A stretch of 64,000 bases of DNA, from the NCBI RefSeq assembly GCF_000266865.1, contig NZ_AJPR01000003.1, forward strand, positions 1-64,000, read 5' to 3'. This document shows positions 33,196-45,558 of the stretch, piece after piece. Position numbers and translations under genes: made by a program. Positions within the stretch are counted from its first letter, which is position 1; every line of letters begins with the position of its first letter. Below the pieces are notes generated by a model. The model had not been told where the DNA came from. It was given only the letters and a program-made list of their open reading frames with translations, and did no database searches. This DNA is from Mycoplasmopsis agalactiae 14628. GTDB taxonomy: Bacteria > Bacillota_I > Bacilli_A > Mycoplasmatales > Metamycoplasmataceae.

Positions 33196-35379
33196 CTATT
33201 CACTTTTAGGATTAAACTTAACTGTTTCTAATTTATCTGCTTTAAGTTTATCAATTAAGCCATCAAAAATATGGGGTGGCTTATTATCTTTAGTATTATA
33301 ATCATCACTTAAACTTTGGAAAAGCACAACACCATTAGTTCTTTTACGTAATACTCTTTCATATATTCCATTTGAAAGTGGTAAATATGTTGTCTTGCTG
33401 CCTGGAATATCTTCAATTGATGTCTTAAGAATACCAATAACATTAAATGATGAATCAATTACCATAGAGCCTGAAGCTCCTTCTTCTAGATTAAGTTCTC
33501 CAAAAGGAATATCAGTATATAAAGTTGAAAACTGATCAGCTATGGTTAATGGCATACCGTGTTCATTATTATTTTTAAGAAATGGCTTTTCATACTTTTT
33601 ATAATGATCATTAAGCGAGTTATATTCTTTATTTAACTTAGAATCATACTTTAGTCAAACATCTCTGAAGACATGTTCATCAATAATTCTTCTTTGTGCA
33701 GAAATTAATCCACCAGTTGACTTAATGCCCCTAAATTGTGCAGGAGATGAAGAAACAAATGGATCTCAGAATCTAGAATAACCAGCATAAAAGTGTGTTG
33801 ATAGCGGACTAAATTTATCTTTTTTAAAGTTTATGTACCAGTCTTTTTCAGCTTCAGTATCAATTATTTCACTAAGCTTAGGCAGTGCATCTTTAAGCTT
33901 GTCCTTTTTAATTTTGAATCTAAGTGTTACAAAATCAGCACCAGAGTTTTTAATAGTGAATTTTGTATTATTTCCAGGAGCGGTATTAAGGTCGATTTTT
34001 TCTCCTTTAATATATGTTTCTGTTTCATATCTTGGCACATAGTAAGGAGCATTTAAGTACTGTGAATAAGCCTCAAACGCATTAACATATTTGCTATTGT
34101 CATTTTTATATTTATGCTTACTTAATTCAAAAATACCAAATGTATCATCTATTTTATTTTCTACTATTCTATTAGTTTTAAAATATTGCTCAGTGCTTCT
34201 ATTATCACTAGTATCAGTTGCATTAACCCCATCATAAAAGCCGGGAGGAAACTCATTTCACTTGCTTTCGAATGAATTATTATTTTTCTCATCAGTGTGC
34301 AAACTTTTGTCAAAGGTTTTACGTAAACTAAAAACATGAATATTTGTTGCTAGTAAAAATTCATATGAATCAGGATCAGTATTTTTTATACGATCAATAA
34401 CTCAAGCAGTACCTGAGTGACGTGCAAAATTAAGCCTTTTGTTTCAGCTTTGCGTGCCTTCCACAAATTCATCAACTCAGACTTTTTGGTTAATATTTAA
34501 CTCAATGCTACGATCACTAATATATTGGAAAAAATCAGAATTCTTTTTTAATGATTTATTTGCTTTACCATCATTTTTTATGCGTAAATAATATTTATGA
34601 TCTCCAGTAAAGATTAAAAGATCAAATGAGCCATTAATATCATCAAAGACTGCCTTAATATCTTTAATATTTTTAATATTGAATAAATTTTCTAATGATT
34701 CAAAGCTAGCATAGTAAAAAATCTGGCTTAAATTTGATGGCAAAAATCCAAATGGATTAATTTTTATAACATCATCAATATCGATTGATTGAGGATGCAA
34801 GTCTTTTACATCTTCAGTATTAAATTTTTCTAAATATTTTTGACTTAAATTGTGTCATAGTGGTACTCTAGGGTTAAAAAACTTTGTTCTTTCATCTTTA
34901 GAAACTCCAACATTACCATATTCACCTAATGGTTTTACATGTTCAAAATAATTGCTATCGTTTTCTCTAGCACTAAAATCATATTGGTTTTCATATACAT
35001 AATCTGTTGCATTTACTTTTAAGTATTTTAAAAATGCACTATTTGCTTCATTGTACGTTTTAGTTTTTTGATGAATTTCACGAGGTGTCATATTTTTTAA
35101 TTGAGCAAATGACAAAAAATGCTTATCAGCCTGTTTTATAAAACTTTCTGAATTATTTTCAATAGTTATTTCATCTATATTTTTAGGATTTATTACGCTA
35201 GGATTTTCAGGTGGCATTACTATTATTTTTGACCTATCTATTCTGTTCATAATAGCTTTATCATCTTGCTTTTTTGATCCCATTGTACAAGATATAGCAA
35301 GAGTTAGTGAAAATGTTGATGAAATTGTGCCTAACAATAATTTAAATTTATTCTTTGTTCTTACTAATGTTTTTTTCAT
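33196..35379 (-). CDS. DUF31 serine-protease lipoprotein (MIP-like family)
   Basis: The protein is 727 aa and continuous with TGA as Trp. The N-terminus is a lipoprotein signal with lipobox LAISC at about residue 31. Most of the protein matches the mycoplasma DUF31 (PF01732) type in size and layout. Near the C-terminus is EEGASGSMVIDSSFNVIGI, the GxSGS nucleophile region of trypsin-like proteases. Known DUF31 members include MIP, which cuts the immunoglobulin heavy chain after capture by MIB. No MIB-like gene lies beside this one, so its substrate is open. Start ATG 35379 follows AGGGGTTCAATC. It acts on the outer face of the membrane. Confidence 0.8.
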
Positions 35380-35681
35380 GATTGAACCCCTAAAATTATC
35401 ATTTGAAACATAAGTATTGTATTTATTTCATAACAATAAAATTGTTATTCTCTTTTCATAATTATATTAGACAAAATTTAATTAATTCGGACAAATTAGA
35501 CAATTATGTCATATTTTTTCATATTTAAAATGCCAAAAGAGCTGTTTTTAAGCGCTATTGGACAAAAATTATGTTTTTAAAGCCGTGAAAAACAATATTA
35601 ATATGACTTTGAATAGAACTTGTTTAAAGGCAAATAAAAAATAGCTTCCCATGTCAAGAATGCTATTTTTTTAATAAATTA
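35380..35681. other. Intergenic region upstream of the DUF31 lipoprotein
   Basis: No gene is seen. It holds the protease promoter and a terminator for the upstream minus-strand cluster (AAAAATAGC 35637-35645 with GCTATTTTTTT 35662-35672). ATTAGACAA occurs twice at about 35468 and 35498. Confidence 0.5.
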
Positions 35682-36395
35682 CTATACCTCTGTTTCTGAT
35701 TTAACAACATATAAAAACAGTGCTTTGTTTTTAGAGGCTTCAAAACGGATGTTTCTAATTTTTAAGTCTCTCTTTAAGTCTTTTAAATCACTTTTAATAA
35801 TAGGGTTTTGGATAACCATTAAAAGCCCACCAAAAGTTAATTTTGGATAAAGCTTTTTAAAAATTTCAGTATTGCTGGTGTTATCATTGGCACTAACAAT
35901 TAAATTATATTGTTTGTCTTCTGAAGCTACAAAACAAGGCTTTTCGGTTATTTTATCACTGAAATTAAGCACAGCCTCATTTCAATTTTGAGAATTAATT
36001 GCTCTGTGGGTAATTTCTACATTTGCTAAGGTCATTGTTTTAAGTGTTAGATATAAATTTTCTAAATTTAAGCCATCCAATAAAACATTTTTTGCATAGT
36101 TTAAATAAACAGACTTAACAATATGAAGCATATCCGATTCATCTATGTTTGTGCTAAAGGCTTTATTAATAAATTCATCCTTTGTGCCTAATTCACTGCC
36201 CTTTATGTCCATTATAGCTTTTGTGGCTCTTTCTTCTTGTGCCTTGTTAAATTGCTTTTTAATTTTAAATACCTTTACAAAAACTACAATTGAAGTAATT
36301 ATTCCAATTATTGAAGCTATTATGGCAGAAGCAATTAGACCTCATCCTAATGGAGTAGGCAAGCCATTTTGAACTAATTTTTCCTTAAAGCTCAT
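35682..36395 (-). CDS. Membrane-anchored putative methyltransferase-like protein
   Basis: The protein is 237 aa. Residues 17-42 form a membrane helix, followed by a charged linker. The C-terminal 110 residues (NEAVLNFSD..., [24 protein letters not shown]) have the alternating pattern of the last strands of a Rossmann methyltransferase, but no SAM-binding GxGxG is visible. It resembles a mollicute-specific family annotated as a putative methyltransferase downstream of ruvX; that is from memory. It overlaps ruvX by 11 bases and is the last gene of mnmA-alaS-ruvX. Confidence 0.5.
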
Positions 36396-36825
36396 ACTTT
36401 TGCCCTCCATATTGTAAAAAGTCATTTAATATGATGACAGCGCTCACAGTATCTTTTTTACTTTTAGTTTTTTTATTAGAAAGCTTAGCATCTTTTAATA
36501 TTCTTTGCGCTTTTATAGTTGAGCCATATTCATCAACTAGAAAAATGTCAATATTTGCAAAATTAGATGCTAACAACTTAGCGAAGTCGTCTACCATTAG
36601 TGTTCTTTCGCTTTTAGTGCCATTGCTTCTTAAAGGATAACCTAAAACAAAAGCATCAATAGAATTTTGATACTGTTTGATGTATTCATTAACTTTGTTA
36701 ATTACAGCATTAAAATCATTTTCACTAAAATATATAGTTTCCAGTGCATTTGCGCTTATTTCTAAAATATCGCTGATTGCAAAACCGCATGTTTTAGTTC
36801 CTAAATCAAATGCCAGTTTACGCAT
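36385..36825 (-). CDS. ruvX: YqgF/RuvX family putative Holliday junction resolvase
   Basis: The protein is 146 aa, an RNase H-like fold. [15 protein letters not shown] at the N-terminus carries the first catalytic Asp, [10 protein letters not shown] the Gly-rich loop, and [12 protein letters not shown] the second acidic cluster. Family members process pre-16S rRNA or branched DNA. The start ATG overlaps the alaS stop by 8 bases. Confidence 0.9.
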   Translation of the reverse strand: MRKLAFDLGTKTCGFAISDILEISANALETIYFSENDFNAVINKVNEYIKQYQNSIDAFVLGYPLRSNGTKSERTLMVDDFAKLLASNFANIDIFLVDEYGSTIKAQRILKDAKLSNKKTKSKKDTVSAVIILNDFLQYGGQKYEL

Positions 36826-39460
36826 TAATTAAATAGTCCTTAATTAAACTTTCTATACTATCTGAATAATTCATTTTTCCCATAGCTAATATAGGAGCGC
36901 CGCCGCCACGACCATTAAGTGCTGAAGCTAGATTTTTAAACATTTTATTAGCATCAATTGCTCTTGTTGCTATAGCTAATAATAATTCGTTTTCATTTTT
37001 TGAGCCTACTATTGCAATTGTTTTGCCACTTTGAAACTTATCTCTTACAGAAGCAGCTATGACTTTGACATCAGAAGCATCAGCATCTAAATTAATATAA
37101 ACATCAAAATCATTGATTTTGACGAATTTGACTGTTTCATAGTTAAATTCAACATTTGAGTGCTCTTTTAATAACTGTTTATAACCTTCTCTGCACTCTT
37201 CAATAGCTTTTGTGATCTTAGCATTTAGTGTTTCTATATCAGGCTCATTTTCATTTACTACAGGAACGCTGTAATCATTCTTAAGCTCTTTAATTTTCTT
37301 AATAATTACTGCTAGCTCATCATTAAGTTTTTTATTAACTTCAGTTAAATATTCATTAACTAATTTGCTTGAACTTATAGCTCTAATTCTAAATACTCCA
37401 GCTTGCTTTTTCTCCACATTAGTTATCTTGAAATTCTCTAATTTAGCAGTATTACTTAAGTGAGTACCGCCACACAAGTCACTAGTTATATCCCCAAAAC
37501 GCACAACTCTAATAGCCCTAGGATCCATATACTCACCCTCTTCTAAGGTCATAATAGCACCCATTTCTTTAGCTTTATCAACTGTAGTTGTAATGTACTC
37601 TCTATCAATAGATTTGCTAATATAGCTTCTTACTAAGTCTTCAACTGCTTTAATTTGTTCATCACTAGGTTTTTCATCAGCAGGAAAGTCAAATGTTAAT
37701 CTTTCTTCGTTGTTATCTGAACCTAATTGTTCAATGTGAGATCCTAAAACATTTCTTAGTGCACAAAATAATAAGTGTGTGCCAGAGTGATTTCTTTCTA
37801 GGCCAACTCTTATAGTAGGATCTACATAACATGAAACTGGTTCATGATTATTCATTTTGCCTTCTACAAAATGAATATGATTGCCGAATTTGTCTTTAAA
37901 GACATCAAGAATTTTTATCTTATTTTCGCCTTGGACTATATAACCTTTATCATGTCTTTGGCCACCACTTGTTGCGTAAAATGGAGTAGTTTCTAAAAGT
38001 ACATATCCGCCTGTTTCAAAGGCTTCCACTTCATTTTCTTCGTCTAAAAGTTTAAGTATTTTTGAAGTAGCATTTAATTCAGAATAGCCAACAAAATTGT
38101 CCATTTTTTTATCAATTAATGCTAATGAATTTATAACTTTATCCATTCCACTAGCCTTGCCGCCCTTAGAAGCTAAAGCATGCTTTTCTTTAGCTAATTC
38201 AAAAGCATCCATATCAACCTTTATGCCCTTTTGATGCAAAATTTCAGCTGTTAATTCAATAGGAAAACCATATGTTTCTAATAGATTAAAAGCAACTGCG
38301 CCATCAAAAATCTTGCTTTCATTATCTAAATATGATTCAAGTAAAATTTTGCCTTTTTCGATTGTCTTACTAAACAATAACTCTTCTTCTTTAATTTGCT
38401 CGATAACATCTTTTTCATCATATTCATAAGGTAATGAAGCTTTAACAACATGAACTAATTTATGTAAAAATAAGTCCTTGATGCCTAATTGCATGCCTTT
38501 GTAATATGATCTTCTTAGCAATCTTCTAATAATATACCCACGACCAACATTAGAAATTTTGGCGCCGTCAGCAATAGCATTTACTACAGTTCTGATATGA
38601 TCAGCAATAATTTTAAAATTAGTATTAATTTCATTTTGTTTTTGATCTTTAACAAAGTAGTTTTCGATTACATACTTATGTGGTGAATATTTTTCAATTT
38701 CTCTTATTATGTTTATGAATAAATCTGAATCATAATTAGTTGGAACATCTTGCATTATGCTAGCAAGTCTTTCTAAACCAGCACCAGTATCGATATTTTT
38801 TTGCTTTAATTCAATGTAGTTTCCTTCGCCATCATTGTTAAATTGAGAAAATACGATGTTTCAGATTTCAATATATCTGTCGTTTTCAATGTCATTTTTT
38901 AATAAATCAAGCCCACGAGAATCATATTTTTCACCACGGTCATAAAAAATTTCTGTACATGGGCCACATGGGCCAGAACCTAGATCTCAGAAGTTTGTAT
39001 CTTTTGTGCCACTAATTAAATGTGATTCATCAACACCATTTTCAAGTCAGTATTTTTTAGCTTCCAAGTCTTCTTCATAGTATGTAAAGTATAATTTTTC
39101 TAAGTCCATTTCTAAAACATTTACTAAAAATTCCTTAGCAAAAGCAATGGCTTCTTTTTTAAAATAATTACCAATAGAAAAATTACCAAGCATTTCAAAA
39201 AATGTATGGTGTCTGCTTGTTACTCCAACATTTTCAATGTCATTAGTTCTTATAGCTTTTTGGCTATTAGTGAGTCTAAATGCTGGTGGTACTTTTTTGC
39301 CTGAAAAATAGTTCTTTAAGGTTGCAACACCTGAATTAATTCACAATAATGATGGGTCATTAACGGGGATTAATGACTTGCTTTCAATTACTAAGTGATC
39401 TTTTGACTTAAAAAAATCTAATCATTTCTGTCTTATCTCAGTAGAAGTTAATTTTTTCAT
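36818..39460 (-). CDS. alaS: Alanyl-tRNA synthetase
   Basis: The protein is 880 aa with the usual three parts: the class II core at the N-terminus (LNFFSGK-type motifs; GSGPCGPC-type region near 38960), the editing domain with [11 protein letters not shown] and CGGTHLSNT (zinc ligands), and a C-terminal DHHA1 tail ending LNGRGGGAP. It charges tRNA-Ala. ATG 39460 follows AAGGTGGTG, which overlaps the end of mnmA. The frame is continuous only with TGA as Trp. Confidence 0.97.
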
Positions 39461-39472
39461 AAATACACCACC

Positions 39473-40597
39473 TTATAAGTATGTTTTTTCTATATTTTTG
39501 TAATAAATTTTTTCAATAACAGCCCCACCAAGGCATTTATCGCCATCATAAAGCACAACTTGTTGTCCTGGGGTTACAGCTTGCGCTTCTGACGGATAAT
39601 ACACTTTTATAGTATTATTGGGCAATAATTCAATAGTTACAGGTATATCTTGCTGTCTATATCTAAACTTAGCACTTAAATTACTTAAATCAAAATCACC
39701 ATGGTTAAGTGTTAATCCAGTTGCTAATAATGCATCAGAAGTTAAATAACTTAGGTCGCTACTTGGTGAAACATATAATATATTTTCTTTAACATTATGC
39801 CCACAAACATAATAAGGCTCAGCTTGTCCGCCTAAATTTAAGCCTTTACGTTGGCCAATTGTGTAATAAAAGCATCCTTCATGTTTGCCTATTTTTTTAT
39901 TAGTTTTTATGTCAACAATATCTCCAGGTTGCATTGGAATATAGTTTTGTAAAAACTTTGTAAATTTACGCTCACCTATAAAACATATGCCAGTTGAATC
40001 TTTTTTACTAGCAGTTATTAAGCCTTGTTCTTCTGCTATTTTTCTAACTTCTTCTTTAGAAGTAAAATCAGCTAAAGGCATAAGCACTTTTTCTAATTGT
40101 TGATGACTTAATTGTGCTAAGAAGTATGTTTGATCTTTGTTTAAATCTTTGGCCCGATAAAGCCTGCCATCAGTAACTTTGGCATAATGACCCATAGCTA
40201 TATAATCAGCACCTAAATTATTAAAAGCATAGTCGCTAAAGGCTTTAAATTTTATGTACTTATTGCACAATATATCAGGATTCGGAGTTCTGCCATGCTC
40301 ATATTCAGAAATAAAAGTTTTAAAAACATCATTTCAGTATTCATTTACAAAGTCAACTCTATGCAGCTTGATTCCTAATTTATTAGCTACTTTTAAAGCG
40401 TCTTGATAATCTTGCTCTTGCGGACAAATATCTTGTGAAATGTTTTCATTTCCTAAAAAATCATTATTAAGCATTGAGTCTCAATTACGCATAAAAAGGC
40501 CTTCTACTTCAAAGCCTTGCTTAAGCAACAAATATGCACAAACTGATGAATCAACACCGCCTGACATTCCTAAAATTACTTTTTTCTTATTAGACAT
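39473..40597 (-). CDS. mnmA: tRNA-specific 2-thiouridylase MnmA
   Basis: The protein is 374 aa and thiolates U34 of tRNAs for Lys, Glu and Gln. It has the PP-loop [10 protein letters not shown], the catalytic Cys in [14 protein letters not shown], and the second catalytic Cys in [12 protein letters not shown]. The C-terminus is the usual beta barrel ([21 protein letters not shown]). It is the first gene of the cluster leading to alaS, ruvX and the putative methyltransferase. Confidence 0.97.
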
Positions 40598-40773
40598 AAT
40601 TATTTTTAAATTTTACCATTTATTTAACTTCTAATTCTCCAATTCCAAGCTCATTTTTAAATATTTTTACTACCTTTACTCTAGAATGTATTTACTTTTG
40701 CAAATTGCTTGCAAAATATGCATATGCTATAATAAAAAATGAATGCTTTTTAAAAAAATCATAGGAGTTTATT

Positions 40774-41502
40774 ATGCCAACACCACATTTAAGTTGCAAT
40801 AAAGGCGAGATTGCTAAAATAGTTTTAATGCCAGGCGATCCATTAAGAGCTGAATATATGGCTAAAAAATTTTTAACTAATCCTAAATTAGTTTCTTCTG
40901 TGAGAAATATTTATTTTTACACTGGCGAATATAAAGGAAAACTAGTTACTATAGGCGCTAGCGGCATGGGTGTAGCTAGTATGGGGATTTATGCCTATGA
41001 ATTATTTACTGAATATGATGTAGATGTTATTATAAGACTAGGCTCAACTGGCTCATATGTTGACTATTTAGACATTAAACAGCCAGTTTTGGTCAAAAGA
41101 GCATATGCTGATGGCTTAGGATTTGTCTCACTTATGACAGGTGAAAAAACTCATAATGCTTATCCTGATAAAGACATAGTTAAGTTATTAAAAAAGTCAG
41201 CTAAAAAGAAGAAAATAAATGTGCTTGATGTTACTTGTCATACTACTGATGTGTTTTATAGCTTAAGACCATTAGAAGAGACAATCAAGAAAACTAAATG
41301 CCAAACAGTTGATAATGAGTGCTTTGGTTTATTTACAACTGCTAAAAGATGCAACAAAAAAGCCGCTGCATTACTAAGTGTTTCAGAAAATATAGTAACT
41401 GGAAAATCAATGACTAGTGATGAAAGACTGCTAGAGTTTTCACAAATGTTTGAAGTTGCTCTTAATGCTTTAAATGATATTTATAAGCATGTTGAGAAGT
41501 AA
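40774..41502 (+). CDS. deoD: Purine-nucleoside phosphorylase (DeoD type)
   Basis: The protein is 242 aa. It has VLMPGDPLRAEYMAK, GASGMGVASMGIYAYEL (the family signature), IRLGSTGSY, and a C-terminal MTSDERLLEF. It splits purine nucleosides to base and ribose-1-phosphate, feeding hpt. The usual V-E-M-E active-site stretch reads VDNECFGLF. Start ATG 40774 follows ATAGGAG. It has its own terminator. Confidence 0.95.
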   Translation: MPTPHLSCNKGEIAKIVLMPGDPLRAEYMAKKFLTNPKLVSSVRNIYFYTGEYKGKLVTIGASGMGVASMGIYAYELFTEYDVDVIIRLGSTGSYVDYLDIKQPVLVKRAYADGLGFVSLMTGEKTHNAYPDKDIVKLLKKSAKKKKINVLDVTCHTTDVFYSLRPLEETIKKTKCQTVDNECFGLFTTAKRCNKKAAALLSVSENIVTGKSMTSDERLLEFSQMFEVALNALNDIYKHVEK

Positions 41503-41520
41503 TAATGCTTTTATGATTTG

Positions 41521-41547
41521 AAGTTCAGGTTTATGCCTGAATTTTTG
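41521..41547 (+). terminator. Terminator of deoD
   Basis: TTCAGG (41524-41529) pairs with CCTGAA (41536-41541) around a 6-base loop, followed by TTTTT. Confidence 0.75.
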
Positions 41548-41680
41548 TTTCATTGAGCTAGCTATTTTTGCTAAATGTAGCTATTTTTCAGACTTATAAG
41601 GAAATTCAGGTTTATTTTTTGGGATTTTTATAAAAAATATGTATATTAATATGTTGAACCTTATGAGGTATATCAACAAC

Positions 41681-42601
41681 ATGAATAAGAAATTTAAAAT
41701 TTTAACCCCTATTGCAGCTGTGTCGGTAGTTGCAGCTATAATAACATCTGCTGTTTTTGCATCCCCACAAATAATTAATAAATCAAGACTTGAGAAGCTT
41801 AATGATCCAATAAATCCTTTTGGTGAGCCTAAAAATATTGAGCTAAAAACTGATACTGAAAAGGTAGAAAAAATTCTTAATTCTGAATCGTCAGATAAAA
41901 GTGACATTAATGAATTAATTAAAAATAATGCTATTAGCACTTCAAATAGGACTTCTACCAATAATGCTATAAATCAGCCATATAAGAATAATGATTGATT
42001 TTTAAACACTAAATTTTGAGAAGATCTAAACTTTGATTTCATTGGTTTTGATGAAGAAAACAAACAGAATGAAGACAAAAAGAAAGCAGAAAAATCAAAA
42101 TTAGATAAGAAAGCAGAATCAAAAAATGACGCATGATACAACAACACTAAGTTTTGAGAAAATCTAGATTTTGACTTTATTGCTTCTGACCTTAAGTCCT
42201 ATCAAACAGATACAAAAGCAGAAATAGAAAAAATTAAAGAAATAATAGAAGAAAAAGAAAAAGAGATACATTCTGTTAATGAAAAATCTCCTGAAGAAAA
42301 TAAAATAAAAGAAAAATCAGTTGATGATTTAGAAAAAATGCTTGCAGAATTAGAAAAAAGACTTTTTGGTAGTTTTCGTGATGCAGTAATTGCAAAAGAA
42401 AAAATCGATAAAGAAATTAGCGACCTAGAGAAAAATAAAGAAGATAATAATGATTCAAAATTAGAAGAATATATAAACAAAAGAAAAGATGCCGGCGAAA
42501 AACTAACTAAAGAAAATGACGAATATTTTGCATATAAAAAAGTAATTGAAGAATTACAAGCAAAACTAAAAAAATTAAGCAAAAGTAAAAATTCTGCTTA
42601 A
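41681..42601 (+). CDS. Secreted or anchored surface protein with a duplicated motif and coiled coil
   Basis: The protein is 306 aa. It begins MNKKFKILTP with a hydrophobic stretch (AAVSVVAAIITSAVFA, about residues 11-27) and no lipobox cysteine, so it is an uncleaved anchor or a signal-peptidase I substrate. A motif occurs twice: NTKFWEDLNFDFI at about 109-121 and NTKFWENLDFDFI at about 150-162. The C-terminal half is a strongly charged coiled coil with KEKEI/EKEI-type heptads. I do not recognise the family. Start ATG 41681 is chosen for the GAGGT 11 bases upstream; two earlier in-frame starts exist. Confidence 0.75.
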
Positions 42602-42678
42602 TTTTTTTAATTTTAATTAATGTAGTTGAAATAATTGTTCTTATTGAAAAATAGCTTAGAAACTTTATTTTTATTGTT

Positions 42679-45558
42679 TTATGTATATATCAATGTTATT
42701 ATTAAGCCTATTAGAAGACATACTGCAAGAGTGACAAAATATCCTGTTAACTGTGCTTTGATTTTTTTCTTCTTTTGTTTTTTTAATGATTTTTTGATAA
42801 CTTTCTTGGTATTTAATTGCGATTGTAAAGTGAGTTTATTTTTGTTTTTTGATCTGTTTATATTATCGGCTATCATTAAGTTTTTATTATTTAAATCTTT
42901 ATTAGTATATAAATTAGTGTTAACCTCACGAGGTTTTTTAGCAATTTCTTGTAAGCTGTGGCCAGTATAATTTTCATTAATATGATTATTTAAATGACGA
43001 TTTGTTTTAGGTGTATTTATGGTTATTGAATAATTATTAGATTCAGCAACAACATATGTTTCTCTGGCTGTTAATTCATCATTTTTAATTACTCTTTTAA
43101 TTCTGTTATTAGTTACAAATCCTTCGTATGTTAATTCAAGCATTTGCATAATTTTAAGCTCGTCTATTGCATCAAACAATGCATTATGAATTTCACTATA
43201 TTTACTATTTCCTGATAGTAGTCTATATATTGGCTCAACACCTCAATTTGCTCTTAATGCCCCGTTTTTAAATGTTGGGGAATCTTTAGGTATAAAATCA
43301 TTAGTGTTAATATTTTTAGCAGGTATACTAATGTCAAATCAATTATATAAATCATGTAATTCAGGCAACTTACTGTAGTCAAATTTTGTATATGAAAATC
43401 AGTCATCTATATTGTAGTAATTTAAAAACTGAATAAGTTTCTCAATTGCTTCATCATATGTATTAACCACATAATCTTTTATTCCATATTTCTTTAATTC
43501 TGGAATATGGTAAACATGTTTATACATTGATTCATATTGTTCACGTTCACCTATTAATCAGTAGTTTTGGTCAATTAAACTGAAGCTGTTTTTATCTGCT
43601 ATAGCAACACCTATCGACACTACTTCATTTGAAAAATTTGTTTCAACATCAATTACTGCAATATTGTTGCTTTCAGATATAACTTCATAATATTCGTCTT
43701 TTTCATCTTCTGTTATAACTCATGATGCATCATAGTTTATGCATTTATTATCAATTTTAAAATTACCTTTTGATATAGCTATTGCTACTTTATTTGCAAA
43801 ATCATTTTTGTCTTTTATTTTTATGTTATATACCTTATTATTTTTAACATTTCAGAGAATGCCTTTATCTAAATTAAGTGCAAACATATACATTGCAGTT
43901 TGCAAAAAATGATTTTGTGATAATTCATTAACAAACTTTAGTTCATAAACAGTGAGATCTTTTACAACATCTGCAATACCATATATATTCATACTATAAT
44001 AATTTAGATCGTTTGTAAACGAAAAATTGCATCCCACCTGAACTCTTTCATTTTTATTTAACAATGTGCTAATTCTATTATGAATAAGTTCTTTTTCATT
44101 TTCATTAACAAAATCAACTGTTGCTTGCTCTATGTATCGCTTTTGATTTGTTTCCATTGCAGTTAATAACAAAATCAAATCATTAACTGTGTCTCTTCGT
44201 TCAATAAAATCTTTATAGATTGTATATCACCTTTTGTCTTTATGTCTTAATAGAAATTCAATTTCTTCTTTTATATTATATGAACTAAAGTATGATGCTT
44301 CCTGATAAATACCAATACATGGACTTAGATCTATCAAATGATCATTTGGCTTTATATTAATTATAGAATTATCTTTTACATCAATTAATTCAACATCTAA
44401 ACAGTTATATGCATCAGCTAAATGCTCGCTAAACTTATGATCAAACATATCTGAAACTGAATAAAAATATACAGGTCGTTCCTCAATTAGTGCACCATTT
44501 TTAAGCATCTGCTCATCTAGCAAGTCATCATATTCATTATAAAAAATAATTTTTCTTTTGCCGCGGCTTGCTGCAACAGCAAAAATATTTTTAATAATTG
44601 TAAAATTAACATTATGTTGAGCCAACCTTCATTTATAGTATTCATATGATCAGTCAAAAATAACACAAATTGGCCTCTCTAAACCTTTAGAACTATCAAA
44701 TGTTGTAAAAATTGCAGAATCTTTTTTGGGCTCTACTATTCTTTCTTCATCTCGTATGCTTGCATATACAGTTTTTTTATTGAATTTTTCTGGATAATCA
44801 TTTTCTAATGTGTTAAGCACTTCAGTAATTATTCCTCCTCTGCTTCCTAAACACAAAATATCTTTAGGGTTTTGAGTTGACAAAAATTGAACGATTTCAT
44901 CTTTATTTTTGTATTCAACCTCACAATTTTCATTCACGCCTACAATGTCTTTGTTTCAAACTCTGCCAAGCATTTTGCCATGTTCTTTAGGCATTCTAAA
45001 TGATTGAGTGAAACTAATTTTTTCATAATTAATCATGAAGCTACTTATGAATTCATCTGCTTTTAAAGTTGTTGCATCATATATTTTTTGATCCATATCG
45101 CCAACAGCTATGATTTGGATATTTGGATTATAATTCTTTATTCTTATCAACAAATTGCTAATCTCAGTGTTAATGTCTTGATATTCATCAAGAACTAAAA
45201 CATCGTAAAATCCAGGTACAATATCAGTTTCTAGATAGTTTTTAATAGCCTCGCTGCTTGATGTGTTTATCTTGTTTTGCATAAGGATTTTAAATGCAAA
45301 TCCATGATAATTTGTTCTTTCTACGTTTTCATTCATGATTTTGTTTCTAGCATCAAGCTTAAGCAACTTATTGTATGTTAGATACAAAATTTTCTTTGTT
45401 CTTGGCAACTCGTTGCATAATACTTGTATTGCAGTTGTCTTACCACTACCTATACATGCATCTACCAAAACATTTTTATTTTCTTTGACTAAGTCAATCA
45501 TTCTTTGTTGTTCAGAAGTTAAATTACTGTATGATAAAATAAAGCTGTCAGAACTCAT
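42679..45558 (-). CDS. UvrD-like helicase + PD-(D/E)XK nuclease + DEDDh exonuclease fusion, membrane tail
   Basis: The protein is 959 aa, one frame with TGA as Trp. Residues 1-420 are a superfamily I helicase: Walker A CIGSGKTT at 35-42, DEYQD at 124-128, VGDMDQKIY (motif III), TFDSSKGLE (motif V) and VAASRGK (motif VI). Residues 440-600 look like a RecB-family nuclease: GIAD (527-530), E539-L-K541, Q553 and Y557. Residues 630-800 match a DnaQ-like exonuclease: DVET (D637, E639), a central FDYSKL, and H791-N-A-L-F-D796. A basic linker (KKQKKKKIK) then leads to a single membrane helix at about 937-959, the last residues of the protein. Start ATG 45558 has AGAGGTAAT; an earlier in-frame start lacks a site. 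Likely a DNA-degrading or repair machine tied to the membrane from the cytoplasmic side. Mollicutes usually lack RecBCD/AddAB. Confidence 0.85.

Noticed and set aside
35131-35141. Copy of the CTATAAAACAG-type motif inside the DUF31 gene as a regulatory site
   Set aside because: It lies in the middle of a coding region and has a mismatch; a chance match is the simplest explanation.
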